The notes under the pieces are model-generated. The model was given only the letters and a program-made list of their open reading frames with translations, ran no database searches and was not told where the DNA came from. From an uncultured Ruminococcus sp. (GTDB lineage Bacteria > Bacillota > Clostridia > Oscillospirales > Ruminococcaceae), in NCBI GenBank assembly GCA_949291125.1, contig CASEUJ010000001.1, forward strand, positions 1 to 48,816: a DNA stretch of 48,816 nt, in the 5' to 3' direction. The translations under genes and the position numbers were made by a program. This document shows positions 26,370 to 34,730 of the stretch, in pieces; positions within the stretch are counted from its first letter, which is position 1, and each line of letters opens with the position of its first letter.

Positions 26370-26398
26370 ATCATACTATATTCTGCGTCGAATTGCAA
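26370..26398 (-). promoter_or_regulatory. Sigma-A promoter of pgi
   Basis: On the minus strand TTGCAA (26393-26398) and TATGAT (26370-26375) with a 17-base spacer, about 85 bases before the pgi start. Confidence 0.75.
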
Positions 26399-26439
26399 GA
26401 GGATTCCAGATTCTTGTTTGATATACACAATTTTCAACA

Positions 26440-27588
26440 TTATAATTCATGCAATTCCACAAGTATTTCTTCCCACGCATCCCAAAAATTACGTTTCCGC
26501 ACATCCTGTGCCGCAACCACAGTAGTTTCGTAGAGCTGAGTATCCCCTTGATAAAACGCGACCGTCCCCACGATCTGGCCTTTTCGAACAGGTGCAGTGA
26601 TAAATTCCGGCAATACAAGCACTGTTTCCAACTCAGCGCACGTACTCGGAACAACAAGATTTTTCAGATTCCCCGGCTCGATCAATACTGCCCGATCCAC
26701 ACCACCGCGCACTCTGACCGGATACAAAAACTCTGCAGAAAATCCAGGCTGAACGACCTTCCATCCGGCAAATCCGCGACGTAAAAGTGACTTTGCCACC
26801 GCAAAGCGCTCGTCATCCGTTTCACAGCCCAGCGCAATCGCAACACATGTCATGCCTTGACGCGATGCACCGGCGGCAATGCTCCAGCCATCCTTCTCAG
26901 TATGGCACGCCTTAAAGCCAATGCTGGTTTCATCGGTACGTGCAAGGATATTTTCGTTTACCAACTCGGTCGCATCACCGCGCAGATAATCATGCCATGT
27001 CTGGAAATATGGGATTAATACCGACATTTTGGCAAGCGTACAGCACAACAACCCCAGATCATGTGCCGTGGTATACTGGGCATCGGAGTTGTCGCCCTGC
27101 GGACTGGAAAAGCGAGTATCGCGCATTCCCAACTCAAACGCACGGGCATTCATATCCATAACAAATGCATCCGTACTACCGCTGATGTTCTCCGCCAAAA
27201 CAAGCGCCGCATCATTGGCGTTGCCCACGATCAGCCCTTTCAGCAAATCCTCGACTGTCATTGTCTCACCCGGTGTAAGCCAGATCACCGCACCCTGTGT
27301 GCCGCTGACAACATCTCCCACTGTCAATTCGGTTTCGGTGGTCCAATCTCCAGATCCGAGCTTTTCTGCTGTCAGAAGTGCAGTCATCAGTTTCGCCATC
27401 ATCCCACATGAGACCTGTTTCTCTGGTGCAGAGGAAAGTAGCACAGTTCCAGTCTCGGCCTCCATCAGTACATAAGCCGACGCTGCTATTTCTGTCGTTT
27501 CTTCGGCCTGCGCTATAAATCCTGTCATGCGCAGACACATCAAAACAAGCACTATCGCCAACCACATTGCCGCCCATCGTTTCCACAT
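26440..27588 (-). CDS. DacF-like D-alanyl-D-alanine carboxypeptidase homologue, predicted inactive
   Basis: A 382-residue exported protein with an N-terminal signal or anchor (about 5-27), a serine D,D-peptidase S11 domain (about 30-260) and a C-terminal PBP5-type beta domain. All three active-site motifs are altered: the SxxK serine is Met (MMAK, residues 63-66), the SxN serine is Asn (NAN, 123-125), and KTG is KAC (226-228). The surrounding family sequence is well kept (LMTALL, LLKGL, NDAALVLAE), so the fold is probably intact. The gene has no frameshift and a good GGAGGTG site. It likely binds rather than cuts peptidoglycan; this is inference. Confidence 0.85.
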   Translation of the reverse strand: MWKRWAAMWLAIVLVLMCLRMTGFIAQAEETTEIAASAYVLMEAETGTVLLSSAPEKQVSCGMMAKLMTALLTAEKLGSGDWTTETELTVGDVVSGTQGAVIWLTPGETMTVEDLLKGLIVGNANDAALVLAENISGSTDAFVMDMNARAFELGMRDTRFSSPQGDNSDAQYTTAHDLGLLCCTLAKMSVLIPYFQTWHDYLRGDATELVNENILARTDETSIGFKACHTEKDGWSIAAGASRQGMTCVAIALGCETDDERFAVAKSLLRRGFAGWKVVQPGFSAEFLYPVRVRGGVDRAVLIEPGNLKNLVVPSTCAELETVLVLPEFITAPVRKGQIVGTVAFYQGDTQLYETTVVAAQDVRKRNFWDAWEEILVELHEL

Positions 27589-27638
27589 ACGCCCACCTCC
27601 TGCAGTCTATTCTATGCAACAAAAGGTGGAATTAGAAA

Positions 27639-27821
27639 TTATCTCTGCGCTTCCGGCAGGTAATGCAGTAAATATTCCGCATTACGCCGAAGTTCATATA
27701 GCGTGTGGATATATGCATCCTGACGATGCAGCTCAAGTTGTACCGAAACCGGAAGAGAAAGCAGATATCGCCGGGAAGAACTACTTGCTGCAATCAAATC
27801 ACGTAAATTTGGATATGCCAT
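27639..27821 (-). CDS. Small conserved-looking protein, unknown function
   Basis: A 60-residue protein. The start at 27821 is set by GAGGTGAATTTGAA ahead of ATG; a longer in-frame extension to 27968 crosses the upstream terminator hairpin and is rejected. It is predicted helical, with an amphipathic C-terminal helix (HTLYELRRNAEYLLHYL, about 39-55) and a SLPVSVQLELHRQ segment. No signal peptide. It sits between the cytidylate-kinase-like gene and the inactive DacF homologue, 50 bases ahead of the latter. I do not recognise a family. Confidence 0.7.
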   Translation of the reverse strand: MAYPNLRDLIAASSSSRRYLLSLPVSVQLELHRQDAYIHTLYELRRNAEYLLHYLPEAQR

Positions 27822-27885
27822 TTCAAATTCACCTCTTGAATAGCTTGTGCCGATCCGGGTGAAATATATGGTATGCATTCTGACA

Positions 27886-27920
27886 AAAATCCGCACCGGA
27901 AAAACACCGGCACGGATTTT
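27886..27920 (-). terminator. Terminator after cytidylate-kinase-like gene
   Basis: AAAATCCG (27886-27893) and CCGG (27896-27899) pair with CGGATTTT (27913-27920) and CCGG (27907-27910), with a 2x2 internal mismatch. T-runs flank both sides. Confidence 0.8.
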
Positions 27921-27960
27921 CTCTGATCTTTTGATACGATTGATTTTTGCAATCGGCTGC

Positions 27961-28575
27961 TTATGCATAGATCGTACGCTTTACAGTTTCCACCACGATA
28001 TCTGCGCAAAGATCAATCCCAAGCGCACCACTATTGAGACACATATGATAGTTGTCCTTATCATACCAGTTCCCTCCAGTGTTAATGCTATAAAACGTCT
28101 CACGACGCTTGTCGATCTTACGCAGCATCGCTTCTACACGGCGTTCATCGACATGATACTGATTGATTGCGCGTTCAGATCGTGACTTTTGATCCGCATA
28201 GATAAAAACATTAAACAGATGCTCCATTTCGCGGAGAATATAGCTTGCGCACCGTCCGACGATCACGCAGTCTCCCTTCTTCGCCAGTTCGCGGATGATG
28301 TTTGTTTCAATGATGTAGACCTTGTCAGAAAGCGGCAAATTTTCTTCAATCGTCCGTGTCGGACTTGAAGTCAGCATCAAGGTATAGAGAAAACTTTTGG
28401 GGGCAGCTTCCTCCGCCGTTTCCAGATATTCCATGGAAACGTTACAGCGCTCCGATGCCATTTGCAGAATCTCACGATTATAACATGGGATGCCAAGACG
28501 CTGTGCGATTTGTTCGCCTACTTCACGTCCACCACTTGCATATTCTCTTTCGATTGTAATAATTCGATGACTCAT
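27961..28575 (-). CDS. Cytidylate kinase-like family protein
   Basis: A 204-residue P-loop protein of the cytidylate-kinase-2 (PF13189) group. It opens with IITIEREYASGGREVGEQIAQ, whose EYASGGREVG (residues 9-18) replaces the classical Walker A. CYNREIL (about 31-37), VIVGRCASYIL (about 104-114), and an R-rich lid region RIDKRRETFYSINTG-like segment (about 152-166) with the typical W-Y-D follow. Members are widespread in Clostridia as single-gene nucleotide kinases of unclear substrate. Start has GGAGGT 10 bases before ATG. Confidence 0.92.
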   Translation of the reverse strand: MSHRIITIEREYASGGREVGEQIAQRLGIPCYNREILQMASERCNVSMEYLETAEEAAPKSFLYTLMLTSSPTRTIEENLPLSDKVYIIETNIIRELAKKGDCVIVGRCASYILREMEHLFNVFIYADQKSRSERAINQYHVDERRVEAMLRKIDKRRETFYSINTGGNWYDKDNYHMCLNSGALGIDLCADIVVETVKRTIYA

Positions 28576-28653
28576 ATTTTATTACCTCCTGTTGCTCGTT
28601 TTTTCAAAACTCCGGCATGCTGCACAACATGCAGATACCGGGTGATTTCTTTT

Positions 28654-28659
28654 ATTATA
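28654..28659 (-). promoter_or_regulatory. Extended -10 promoter of cytidylate-kinase-like gene
   Basis: TGC-TATAAT on the minus strand; -35 at 17 bases is weak (GTGCAA). The leader of about 75 bases can form CTGCA-tgttg-TGCAG. Confidence 0.6.
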
Positions 28660-28788
28660 GCATATTTTATAAAAAATTGCACGTGTTGTTTGCATTTTCT
28701 TTTTTCATTGGTGAAAATCTACCTTTTTAACATCTTTATATTTACTGTTTTGTGCACTTTGTATAGTCACACATGTATTACCAGAGAG

Positions 28789-30948
28789 TCAATCTGCTGC
28801 GTCCATGATCGATTCTACAATTTCCGGATAAAACCATGTGCAATTTTCGCGATTCAACAGTCCGAAACCGGATGAATCTGTCGTGCCATTATCCCAGACG
28901 AAACACTTGATTCCATAAGATTTTGCAGTACTGATGTAATAGTGATACCATGCCGCACGATCTGAGGTATTGTTTTTATTCACCGCACCAAATTCGTCGA
29001 TAATCACCGGTATGCCCTTATTGACAAAAGTATCGGCAAGGAACTGGAAGTTTGCGTCCAGTTCTGCGCGGTCTGCATCAGTTCCCCAATCGGCATCATC
29101 ATTTTCATCGCCACAAAAATCCCATGGTGCATAGCTGTGAATCGAAACGATAATATGATCATCGTCCGGCACCACAACGGCATTCACTGCATCCTTTTCG
29201 ATCGACTGTGCATACGAGCTGACAATCAGAGTTCGTCCTTCATTCTGTCCGCCCGCCGCTCTGACTGTATCCACAAACGCCTGGAACAGCCGATTGATCA
29301 CATCACGCGACTCCTGCGTACCACCGGTCCATTCCTCCGCAGAACCAACAACACGCGGCTCATTCATACCCTCAAAGATCAGGCGGTGATCATATTCTGC
29401 AAACTCTGCTGCAATTTGTTCCCAAATATGTGTCAGGATCGCACGGTCGCTTTCATAATCCGCATTTGTGGGTGTAAGCCAGATATAGTCATCATGGTGC
29501 ACATTCAAGATCACATATAAGCCGCAGTCATAAGCATAATCCACAACTTCTTTGACACGCGCCATCCAGTCAGCTTCGATTGTACCGTCGTCGGACATAT
29601 GTTCGCCCCATGTAACCGGAATACGCACTGCATTAAAGCCGGCGTCCTGTACAGCCTCAATCATTGCTCTTGTCGTTTTGGGATTGCCCCAGCCGGTTTC
29701 TGTATCGCTTGTACCTGTATCATAGCTATCCAAAGAATTGCCCAGATTCCAGCCCACACGGATATCTTCTACAATCTCTGCGGAAGTCATGGCATTCACT
29801 TCTTCGCTTGATGGCATATCCACATCTACCGATGCTACTGCACCAGACCCCGACGCATCATCGTCCCTATCATTGGTATCGGCTTCAGTTTGAGTTGTAG
29901 TACCAGTACTGTTGCTATAGCGTACACTGACAGAATCGAGCGTAATGCTGTCCTGATCGCTCCACCAGAACCCCAACATCAGATCGCCGCTCTGATTGAT
30001 CTCGTCTTTGACATCATCTGGAATGATCCAAGTCAGTGTCAGATTCGAGGAATCCGTGATCACGCAGACATTTTGTGTCTGATACCAGCCCTCATCTGTA
30101 GCACAGTCCGCATCTTCATCTACCGACACGCCGAATGCTCCGGTAAATTTCCCGAGCGATCCGCCGGAACTAATCTCATAGGTCACCGTCTGCGGTATAT
30201 CCGCTTCGCCGATGAAATCAGAAAGCGGCAGGTTCGACGTCTTATCCGAATCGCTCTGGTGACGCAATGTTACGCCAGGATTTGTGGAATTTGTACCATC
30301 AACCGGCACTTCTCTGGTGCGGCTGAAAGTGCAGACAATGCTCGCGAGCCGAACCGTCTGGACACCGCTCCACCAGTGGCCGAACATCACTTCACCGCCA
30401 AGATCGATCTCCGACTGGATTTCACCTGGCACATTCCAAGTAAATTCCGCATAAGCGCTGTTGACATATTGTTCAAAGTCTTCCGACTGATACCATCCCT
30501 CATCTGTGGCACTCGCGCAATCCTCTGACACCGACACACCATAGCCGCCCTTATAGTTCCCAAGCGGCGAAGAGCCATCTTCAGAATAAACCACAAATGT
30601 GAACGATTGGATTACATCACCCTCTTCAAGTCCGAAATCTTGGAGAGACGCATTATAAGTATTGGTAGCATCGCGATTCAGCATTGCGTCGATCTCAGAG
30701 ATCTCCATGCCAAGCGTGGAAGATACTGTTTCCACCGGACTGACATGCACCGTTGTTGCAACCGTTGTTTCTTCCGTTTCGGACGTTTCAGTTTCTGCAA
30801 CCGCTGTAGTCCCTGTTGCTGTTTCCACCGCAGAAAGATCCTTGTTTGCTATGCCGCTTCCACCCTGTGATGCGCCGCAGCCGGTCAGACAAGATGCCGC
30901 CATCACTGCAGAAAGCAGGAGCGCCGCAAATTGTTTCTGATGTTTCAT
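28789..30948 (-). CDS. Lipoprotein GH5 endoglucanase with two beta-sandwich modules
   Basis: A 719-residue secreted cellulase. A type II signal peptide ends in LTGC (Cys 24), so it is probably a membrane-anchored lipoprotein. A Thr/Glu-rich linker (about 35-75) follows. Two homologous modules (about 110-215 and 240-350), each with GxFGVSV/GYGVSV, CATDEGWYQ and FWWS/HWWS, look like carbohydrate-binding modules of ruminococcal type. The GH5 domain (about 385-719) has acid/base Glu 530 (NEP) and nucleophile Glu 652 (DEFG), the WGNPKT and RIPVTW motifs. There is no dockerin. It cuts beta-1,4-glucan; xyloglucan or xylan activity is possible for GH5_4 relatives. Confidence 0.93.
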   Translation of the reverse strand: MKHQKQFAALLLSAVMAASCLTGCGASQGGSGIANKDLSAVETATGTTAVAETETSETEETTVATTVHVSPVETVSSTLGMEISEIDAMLNRDATNTYNASLQDFGLEEGDVIQSFTFVVYSEDGSSPLGNYKGGYGVSVSEDCASATDEGWYQSEDFEQYVNSAYAEFTWNVPGEIQSEIDLGGEVMFGHWWSGVQTVRLASIVCTFSRTREVPVDGTNSTNPGVTLRHQSDSDKTSNLPLSDFIGEADIPQTVTYEISSGGSLGKFTGAFGVSVDEDADCATDEGWYQTQNVCVITDSSNLTLTWIIPDDVKDEINQSGDLMLGFWWSDQDSITLDSVSVRYSNSTGTTTQTEADTNDRDDDASGSGAVASVDVDMPSSEEVNAMTSAEIVEDIRVGWNLGNSLDSYDTGTSDTETGWGNPKTTRAMIEAVQDAGFNAVRIPVTWGEHMSDDGTIEADWMARVKEVVDYAYDCGLYVILNVHHDDYIWLTPTNADYESDRAILTHIWEQIAAEFAEYDHRLIFEGMNEPRVVGSAEEWTGGTQESRDVINRLFQAFVDTVRAAGGQNEGRTLIVSSYAQSIEKDAVNAVVVPDDDHIIVSIHSYAPWDFCGDENDDADWGTDADRAELDANFQFLADTFVNKGIPVIIDEFGAVNKNNTSDRAAWYHYYISTAKSYGIKCFVWDNGTTDSSGFGLLNRENCTWFYPEIVESIMDAAD

Positions 30949-30994
30949 ACTCTCAAATTCCTTCCTTTCTCTTTGCCAACATCTAATCGTATAG

Positions 30995-31046
30995 AAAAAC
31001 TGCCGTCAGAAACGTTCGGTTCTATACGCATCCCCACGGCAGTTTT
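30995..31046 (-). terminator. Terminator after pduL
   Basis: AAAACTGCCGT (30996-31006) pairs with ACGGCAGTTTT (31036-31046), an 11-bp perfect stem with flanking T-runs. It separates pduL from the cellulase gene. Confidence 0.85.
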
Positions 31047-31071
31047 ATTACGTTCTTTCAAAACAGGTAAA

Positions 31072-31653
31072 TCAGTCCACCTGTACGATCTCGCCCATCA
31101 GATCACGCGGTGCGCTGATCGCATTGGATTCATCTGTATCGATATGCATCGCAGTCGCATAATTCGGGGAAACGCGGCATACAACATCGCCCAGAATTGC
31201 CTTTCTGCCATCTGTGTCTACGCGAACCCAGACAATATCCTTGTCCTTGACGCCAAACTTTTCCGCATCTTCCGGCGTAAAATGGATATGACGCTTTGCT
31301 ACGATCACGCCCTCTGAGATCTCCAATTCCCCTGCAGGACCGACCAGCTTACATGCACCGGAACCAGCCACATCGCCGGATTCGCGGATCGGAGCCGCAA
31401 TGCCGATCGAACGTGCATCCGTCGCAGAAAGCTCTACTTGGTTTGCGCCACGAAAAGGACCTAAGATCGAAACATTTTTCAGTTCTTTCTTCGGACCAAC
31501 TACAGTGATGCGTTCTTCACACGCAAACTGCCCCGGCTGTGACAACATTTTCTTTACCGTCAGCTCTTTTCCCTCGCCAAACAGCACAGCGAATGCCTCT
31601 GCCGTCAGATGTACATGTCTTGCAGAAGTCTCTACAATGAATTTTTCAGCCAT
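31072..31653 (-). CDS. pduL: Phosphate propanoyltransferase / phosphotransacylase PduL
   Basis: A 193-residue zinc enzyme that converts acetyl- or propionyl-CoA to the acyl phosphate, unrelated in sequence to Pta. The two PF06130 repeats are seen, with metal His motifs ARHVHLT (His 13, 15) and KRHIHFTPEDA (about 121-131). No encapsulation peptide is obvious at the N-terminus, so it is probably cytosolic and used for acetate formation and ATP gain with an acetate kinase. No other microcompartment genes lie nearby. Start has GGAGGTAATGG. A candidate attenuator lies in its leader. Confidence 0.93.
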   Translation of the reverse strand: MAEKFIVETSARHVHLTAEAFAVLFGEGKELTVKKMLSQPGQFACEERITVVGPKKELKNVSILGPFRGANQVELSATDARSIGIAAPIRESGDVAGSGACKLVGPAGELEISEGVIVAKRHIHFTPEDAEKFGVKDKDIVWVRVDTDGRKAILGDVVCRVSPNYATAMHIDTDESNAISAPRDLMGEIVQVD

Positions 31654-31692
31654 TTTCCATTACCTCCAAATCTATGCACCCGGTATTTCCGG

Positions 31693-31730
31693 AAAAAACA
31701 GCGCCGCCGAATCGCTGAAAAAATGCAGCG
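31693..31730 (-). promoter_or_regulatory. Candidate transcription attenuator in the pduL leader
   Basis: In the leader RNA, CAGCG (31713-31717) can pair with CGCTG (31699-31703), followed by TTTTTT (31693-31698), a terminator shape. The same CAGCG can instead pair with an earlier CGCTG (31726-31730), which would prevent it. It lies between the pduL promoter and start. Stems are short, so the call is cautious. Confidence 0.45.
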
Positions 31731-31747
31731 CTATTTTGTTCCATCTT

Positions 31748-31776
31748 ATTGTACTACTTTTTCCGGATTTCGTCAA
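31748..31776 (-). promoter_or_regulatory. Sigma-A promoter of pduL
   Basis: On the minus strand TTGACG (31771-31776) and TACAAT (31748-31753) with a 17-base spacer, giving a leader of about 88 bases. Confidence 0.75.
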
Positions 31777-31819
31777 GGGAATTTCAGGAGTTTTTCCCAT
31801 CATAAAACCTGTCTATCCA

Positions 31820-32953
31820 TCACGAAACAAGCATTACTACCGTCATCAATCCGATTTGTACTGCAATCGCAATAAGAAGCCATGGCGATGAGCAAAAGAT
31901 TCGGTTTCGTGCCACCTGTTTCTGGGTCGGATAGGGAAGCGGCTGGGGGCGTTCCTTCCAAAACCAGAAGATAATGCCAACAATCGCAACGCCATAATAG
32001 AAAAGGGACACAAGGGCTGTCAGCAACGATGTATCTCCCCATTCACTGACAAGCGACAATACCATTGACATGGTATTAATCCCCATGTGAACCAAGATCG
32101 AGGGTGCAAGAGAATTATGACGCGTAACAATTTTCCCGAGAAACAGCCCGACCAGAAAGCCCAGCAAAAATTGACTCACATTTCCATGCGCCAACCCGAA
32201 CATCAATGCACTCACTACAATGCCAAACCGCACACTGACACAGGAAAGCGTTTTTAACAGAAAACCGCGGTATAACAATTCTTCTGTCACCGGTGCCAAA
32301 ACACAAGTATACATAAATGTAGCAATTAGAGATTTCTGACTCTCAAAAAAGGAAAAGTCTGCTTCACTGAGTTCCACGCCGTTTTGTGCAAAAAGCTGTT
32401 CTACGATCAGATACACAATTGCAGCAACAAATTGCAGCCCGATCCCGGTGACAATATAGCGCAGCATTGTCGGGACTTTCAGACGCCGCGCAGAAAAGAG
32501 GCTTCTTGGCTTGATCTTTGCGCTATAGCAGCCCAGTAATGCTGCCGCCGTATTGATCACAGCGAATAGTAGACCATTGAGTGCGATCAGGATCGAGGAT
32601 TCACTGATATAAAACTCAGCATCCACCGCGCCAGTATCCCGAAGCGAAGAAAAAGAAACGCCCATCAGCGCCAATATGATCAGTTCTGCTACAATAAACA
32701 GAATCTGAGGTGCAAGCGTACCGAGCAACATCCAGAATCCAGCAATATTCATACGCTTGCGGATTGCCCTGCGTTCATCACGTTCCGGAAAAAGTGGGAT
32801 CCGAAATCCTGGCAAAAGGATCTGTGGCAGGATGCGGCGATAGTCTGTACGATATTCCGAATTTTCCATGGAATTTTCAAAAGGATTTTGCGGATCAATG
32901 CGCCGCTGTTCATTTGTTTCCGGGATCGGATCATGCCATTTGGTTTCGTTCAT
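31820..32953 (-). CDS. CPBP family intramembrane metalloprotease
   Basis: A 377-residue polytopic membrane protein of the CAAX-protease and bacteriocin-processing (CPBP/Abi) family. The motif 1 VTEELLYRGFLL (about 232-243) holds the paired Glu and Arg, motif 2 is ALMFGLAHGN with His (about 265-274), and motif 3 is HMGINTM (about 304-310). Seven to nine membrane helices are visible. Such proteins serve in prenyl-protein processing, bacteriocin self-immunity or signalling; no bacteriocin gene is nearby. Start has AAGGAGG 10 bases before the ATG. Promoter at 32994-33022. Confidence 0.92.
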   Translation of the reverse strand: MNETKWHDPIPETNEQRRIDPQNPFENSMENSEYRTDYRRILPQILLPGFRIPLFPERDERRAIRKRMNIAGFWMLLGTLAPQILFIVAELIILALMGVSFSSLRDTGAVDAEFYISESSILIALNGLLFAVINTAAALLGCYSAKIKPRSLFSARRLKVPTMLRYIVTGIGLQFVAAIVYLIVEQLFAQNGVELSEADFSFFESQKSLIATFMYTCVLAPVTEELLYRGFLLKTLSCVSVRFGIVVSALMFGLAHGNVSQFLLGFLVGLFLGKIVTRHNSLAPSILVHMGINTMSMVLSLVSEWGDTSLLTALVSLFYYGVAIVGIIFWFWKERPQPLPYPTQKQVARNRIFCSSPWLLIAIAVQIGLMTVVMLVS

Positions 32954-32993
32954 TTCATGTTGACCTCCTTAAAGCAAAATGACTGTCTATCGT

Positions 32994-33022
32994 ATTATAG
33001 CATATTTTTTTCATTTCGTAAA
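32994..33022 (-). promoter_or_regulatory. Promoter of the CPBP protease gene
   Basis: On the minus strand TTTACG (33017-33022), 17-base spacer, and TGC-TATAAT (32994-32999). Confidence 0.7.
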
Positions 33023-33126
33023 CCATTTTTAGATTTTTTTATGAAATTGACGCCGGCTTCAAACCAATGCATCTATGCTCGCCGCAGGCGATTTCCTGAT
33101 CTTCCACGAAATACACAAAAAAGCTA

Positions 33127-33155
33127 TGGACAAATTTCAGAAAATATGCTATAAT
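33127..33155 (+). promoter_or_regulatory. Promoter of the Nudix gene
   Basis: TGGACA (33127-33132), 17-base spacer, TGC-TATAAT (33150-33155). The start is about 36 bases before the ATG at 33198. Confidence 0.78.
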
Positions 33156-33197
33156 AGATCCAACAAATCATCTCACGAAAAGGAGTGCGCATACCCT

Positions 33198-33614
33198 ATG
33201 CAGCATGAAAAATCATGCGGTGCGATCGTATACCGCAAATCACACGGCAATACTGAGATCCTGCTGATCAAACACGTCAACAGCGGTCACTGGTCTTTTC
33301 CGAAAGGTCACATGGAAGAAGGCGAAACGGAAATCGAAACGGCAATCCGTGAGATCAAAGAGGAAACTGCCATTGATGTAATGCTTGATCCGACCTTTCG
33401 CGAAACTGTTTCCTACTTTCCGAAGCGAGATACACAAAAAACAGTCGTCTATTTTATTGCACGTGCCAAAAATTATGATTTTGCCCCACAGGAAGAGGAA
33501 ATTGCGGAGATTCGATGGGTGGATATCGGTTATGCTTCAAGTATCCTCACTTATGAAAATGATAAGTGTATTGTGAACAAAGCAAAATCTGCCATTACTG
33601 GAAGTATGCACTGA
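33198..33614 (+). CDS. Nudix hydrolase (asymmetric Ap4A hydrolase-like)
   Basis: A 138-residue single-domain Nudix enzyme. The Nudix box GHMEEGETEIETAIREIKEE (residues about 36-55) follows the GX5EX7REUXEE pattern, with Ala in place of the last conserved Gly. The CGAIVYRK start and SFPKGH resemble bis(5'-nucleosyl)-tetraphosphatases, which clear Ap4A; other nucleotide substrates are possible. The start at 33198 has AGGAG 12 bases ahead, and a longer in-frame reading to 33075 overlaps the promoter. It ends at a bidirectional terminator. Confidence 0.92.
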   Translation: MQHEKSCGAIVYRKSHGNTEILLIKHVNSGHWSFPKGHMEEGETEIETAIREIKEETAIDVMLDPTFRETVSYFPKRDTQKTVVYFIARAKNYDFAPQEEEIAEIRWVDIGYASSILTYENDKCIVNKAKSAITGSMH

Positions 33615-33618
33615 CTGC

Positions 33619-33672
33619 AAAAAAATACGGATACGCTGACAGCTGGAAAGGCTGTGCGTGTCCGTATTTTTT
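33619..33672. terminator. Bidirectional terminator between Nudix and DUF4363 genes
   Basis: AAAAAATACGGA (33621 region) pairs with TCCGTATTTTTT (33661-33672), extended inward by TACGC / GCGTG. Long A and T flanks serve both strands. Confidence 0.9.
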
Positions 33673-34048
33673 ACACAATATTCCAGAAGATCGGCAATTC
33701 GCTTCGTCCCAAACGCTCTATCCACATGCGCGTTTCCGCAAGTTCGGAGCCCAGCTCATCGCAATCCGCAAGCAACATCGGCGTTAGATGGGACACTGCG
33801 ATATCGATCTGTAACACTTTATCGCGCCACACCATCAGGTTCAGAATTTTTTCTGAACGTTCCCACTGCATCTGAAAAGACTGGAACGCTGCCTGTGTCT
33901 GCTCAGATGTACCGGTCTGTGTCAACAACTCCAAATGATCCAGTTCTGACAAAAGCCGATTCGTTTCACTTCGTACATACCACGCTGTCCCAATGCTCAG
34001 CACTAATAAAGCCAGCAAAATTGCCGCACCCAAACGTACCCGATTCAC
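33671..34048 (-). CDS. DUF4363 family protein
   Basis: A 125-residue protein with one N-terminal membrane helix (about 6-25) and a helical extracytoplasmic part. It fits DUF4363, usually encoded just after DUF421 proteins. The start is taken as GTG at 34048: it overlaps the DUF421 stop as GTGA, with GGGGGG just upstream, a coupled pair. ATGs further up would lie inside the DUF421 gene. Function is unknown; a link to spore or envelope biology through DUF421 is inference. Confidence 0.8.
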   Translation of the reverse strand: MNRVRLGAAILLALLVLSIGTAWYVRSETNRLLSELDHLELLTQTGTSEQTQAAFQSFQMQWERSEKILNLMVWRDKVLQIDIAVSHLTPMLLADCDELGSELAETRMWIERLGRSELPIFWNIV

Positions 34049-34728
34049 GCTTTGTCCCCCCATTTCTTTGGAATAATCGTACATTCGCCGTTCTCATCGC
34101 CAATCATTAACAGCACCTGATCTTCTGTTAATCGATGCTCCGCCAACTTTTGTTTGAGCCACACCGCATTCTTTCCGATCATGGCAAGCGACTTATTCAT
34201 CACACAGCCATCCTGAATAATGGCGATCGGCGGATTTATTGCCTTCTGTTTCAAATGGATATCACCTTGTGTCAGCGGCTGAAACTCCGGCTTCAGGTAA
34301 ACTGAAATGCTGCCGGTCGTTTCCATAATGGCATACTGCACCTGGCTAATATCAAATACGTCATTTTGACGCAGCGACATCATGACATCGTCTACCGAAA
34401 GACGCAGATCGCGAATGGTCGCCTGTTCCAATTTTCCGTCACGAATGATAATCTTTGGCCGACCGGAAACAATCCTACGAATACGAATAGATTTAAGCGT
34501 GATCCATGACATCACCGCTTCAAAGCAAACCAGCGCCAGGATCGGTAAAATTCCAAGTACTAACGGTATACTCGTATCCTCCAGCGGCAGTGTAGCAATA
34601 TTCGAAATCAGAATGGTGATCACAAGCTCTGAGGGTTGTAATTCTCCAAGCTGACGCTTTCCCATTAGACGCACGCCAAAAATCACCACAATGTACAAGA
34701 TCAATGACCGGATCAAGACTACACTCAT
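34045..34728 (-). CDS. DUF421 family membrane protein (YetF-like)
   Basis: A 227-residue protein with three N-terminal membrane helices (about 5-80) and two cytoplasmic DUF421 alpha/beta units. Typical text is RLMGKRQLGELQPSELVITILISNIA (residues about 20-45, in parts) and the IIRDGKL / VIQDGCVMNKSL repeats. In spore-formers YetF-type proteins influence germination (Fernandez and Setlow's SpoVAEa-side partner 5AF/YetF role). Start has AAGGAGG 9 bases upstream, inside a terminator hairpin, which could limit translation. It is coupled to the DUF4363 gene. Confidence 0.9.
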   Translation of the reverse strand: MSVVLIRSLILYIVVIFGVRLMGKRQLGELQPSELVITILISNIATLPLEDTSIPLVLGILPILALVCFEAVMSWITLKSIRIRRIVSGRPKIIIRDGKLEQATIRDLRLSVDDVMMSLRQNDVFDISQVQYAIMETTGSISVYLKPEFQPLTQGDIHLKQKAINPPIAIIQDGCVMNKSLAMIGKNAVWLKQKLAEHRLTEDQVLLMIGDENGECTIIPKKWGDKA

Positions 34729-34730
34729 CT

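Noticed and set aside
26324-26533. 69-codon open frame on the plus strand between pgi and the DacF homologue
   Set aside because: No ribosome site; it overlaps the pgi promoter and the end of the DacF homologue gene.
27822-27968. N-terminal extension of the 60-residue protein
   Set aside because: It would translate through the terminator hairpin 27886-27920; the ATG at 27821 has a good ribosome site.
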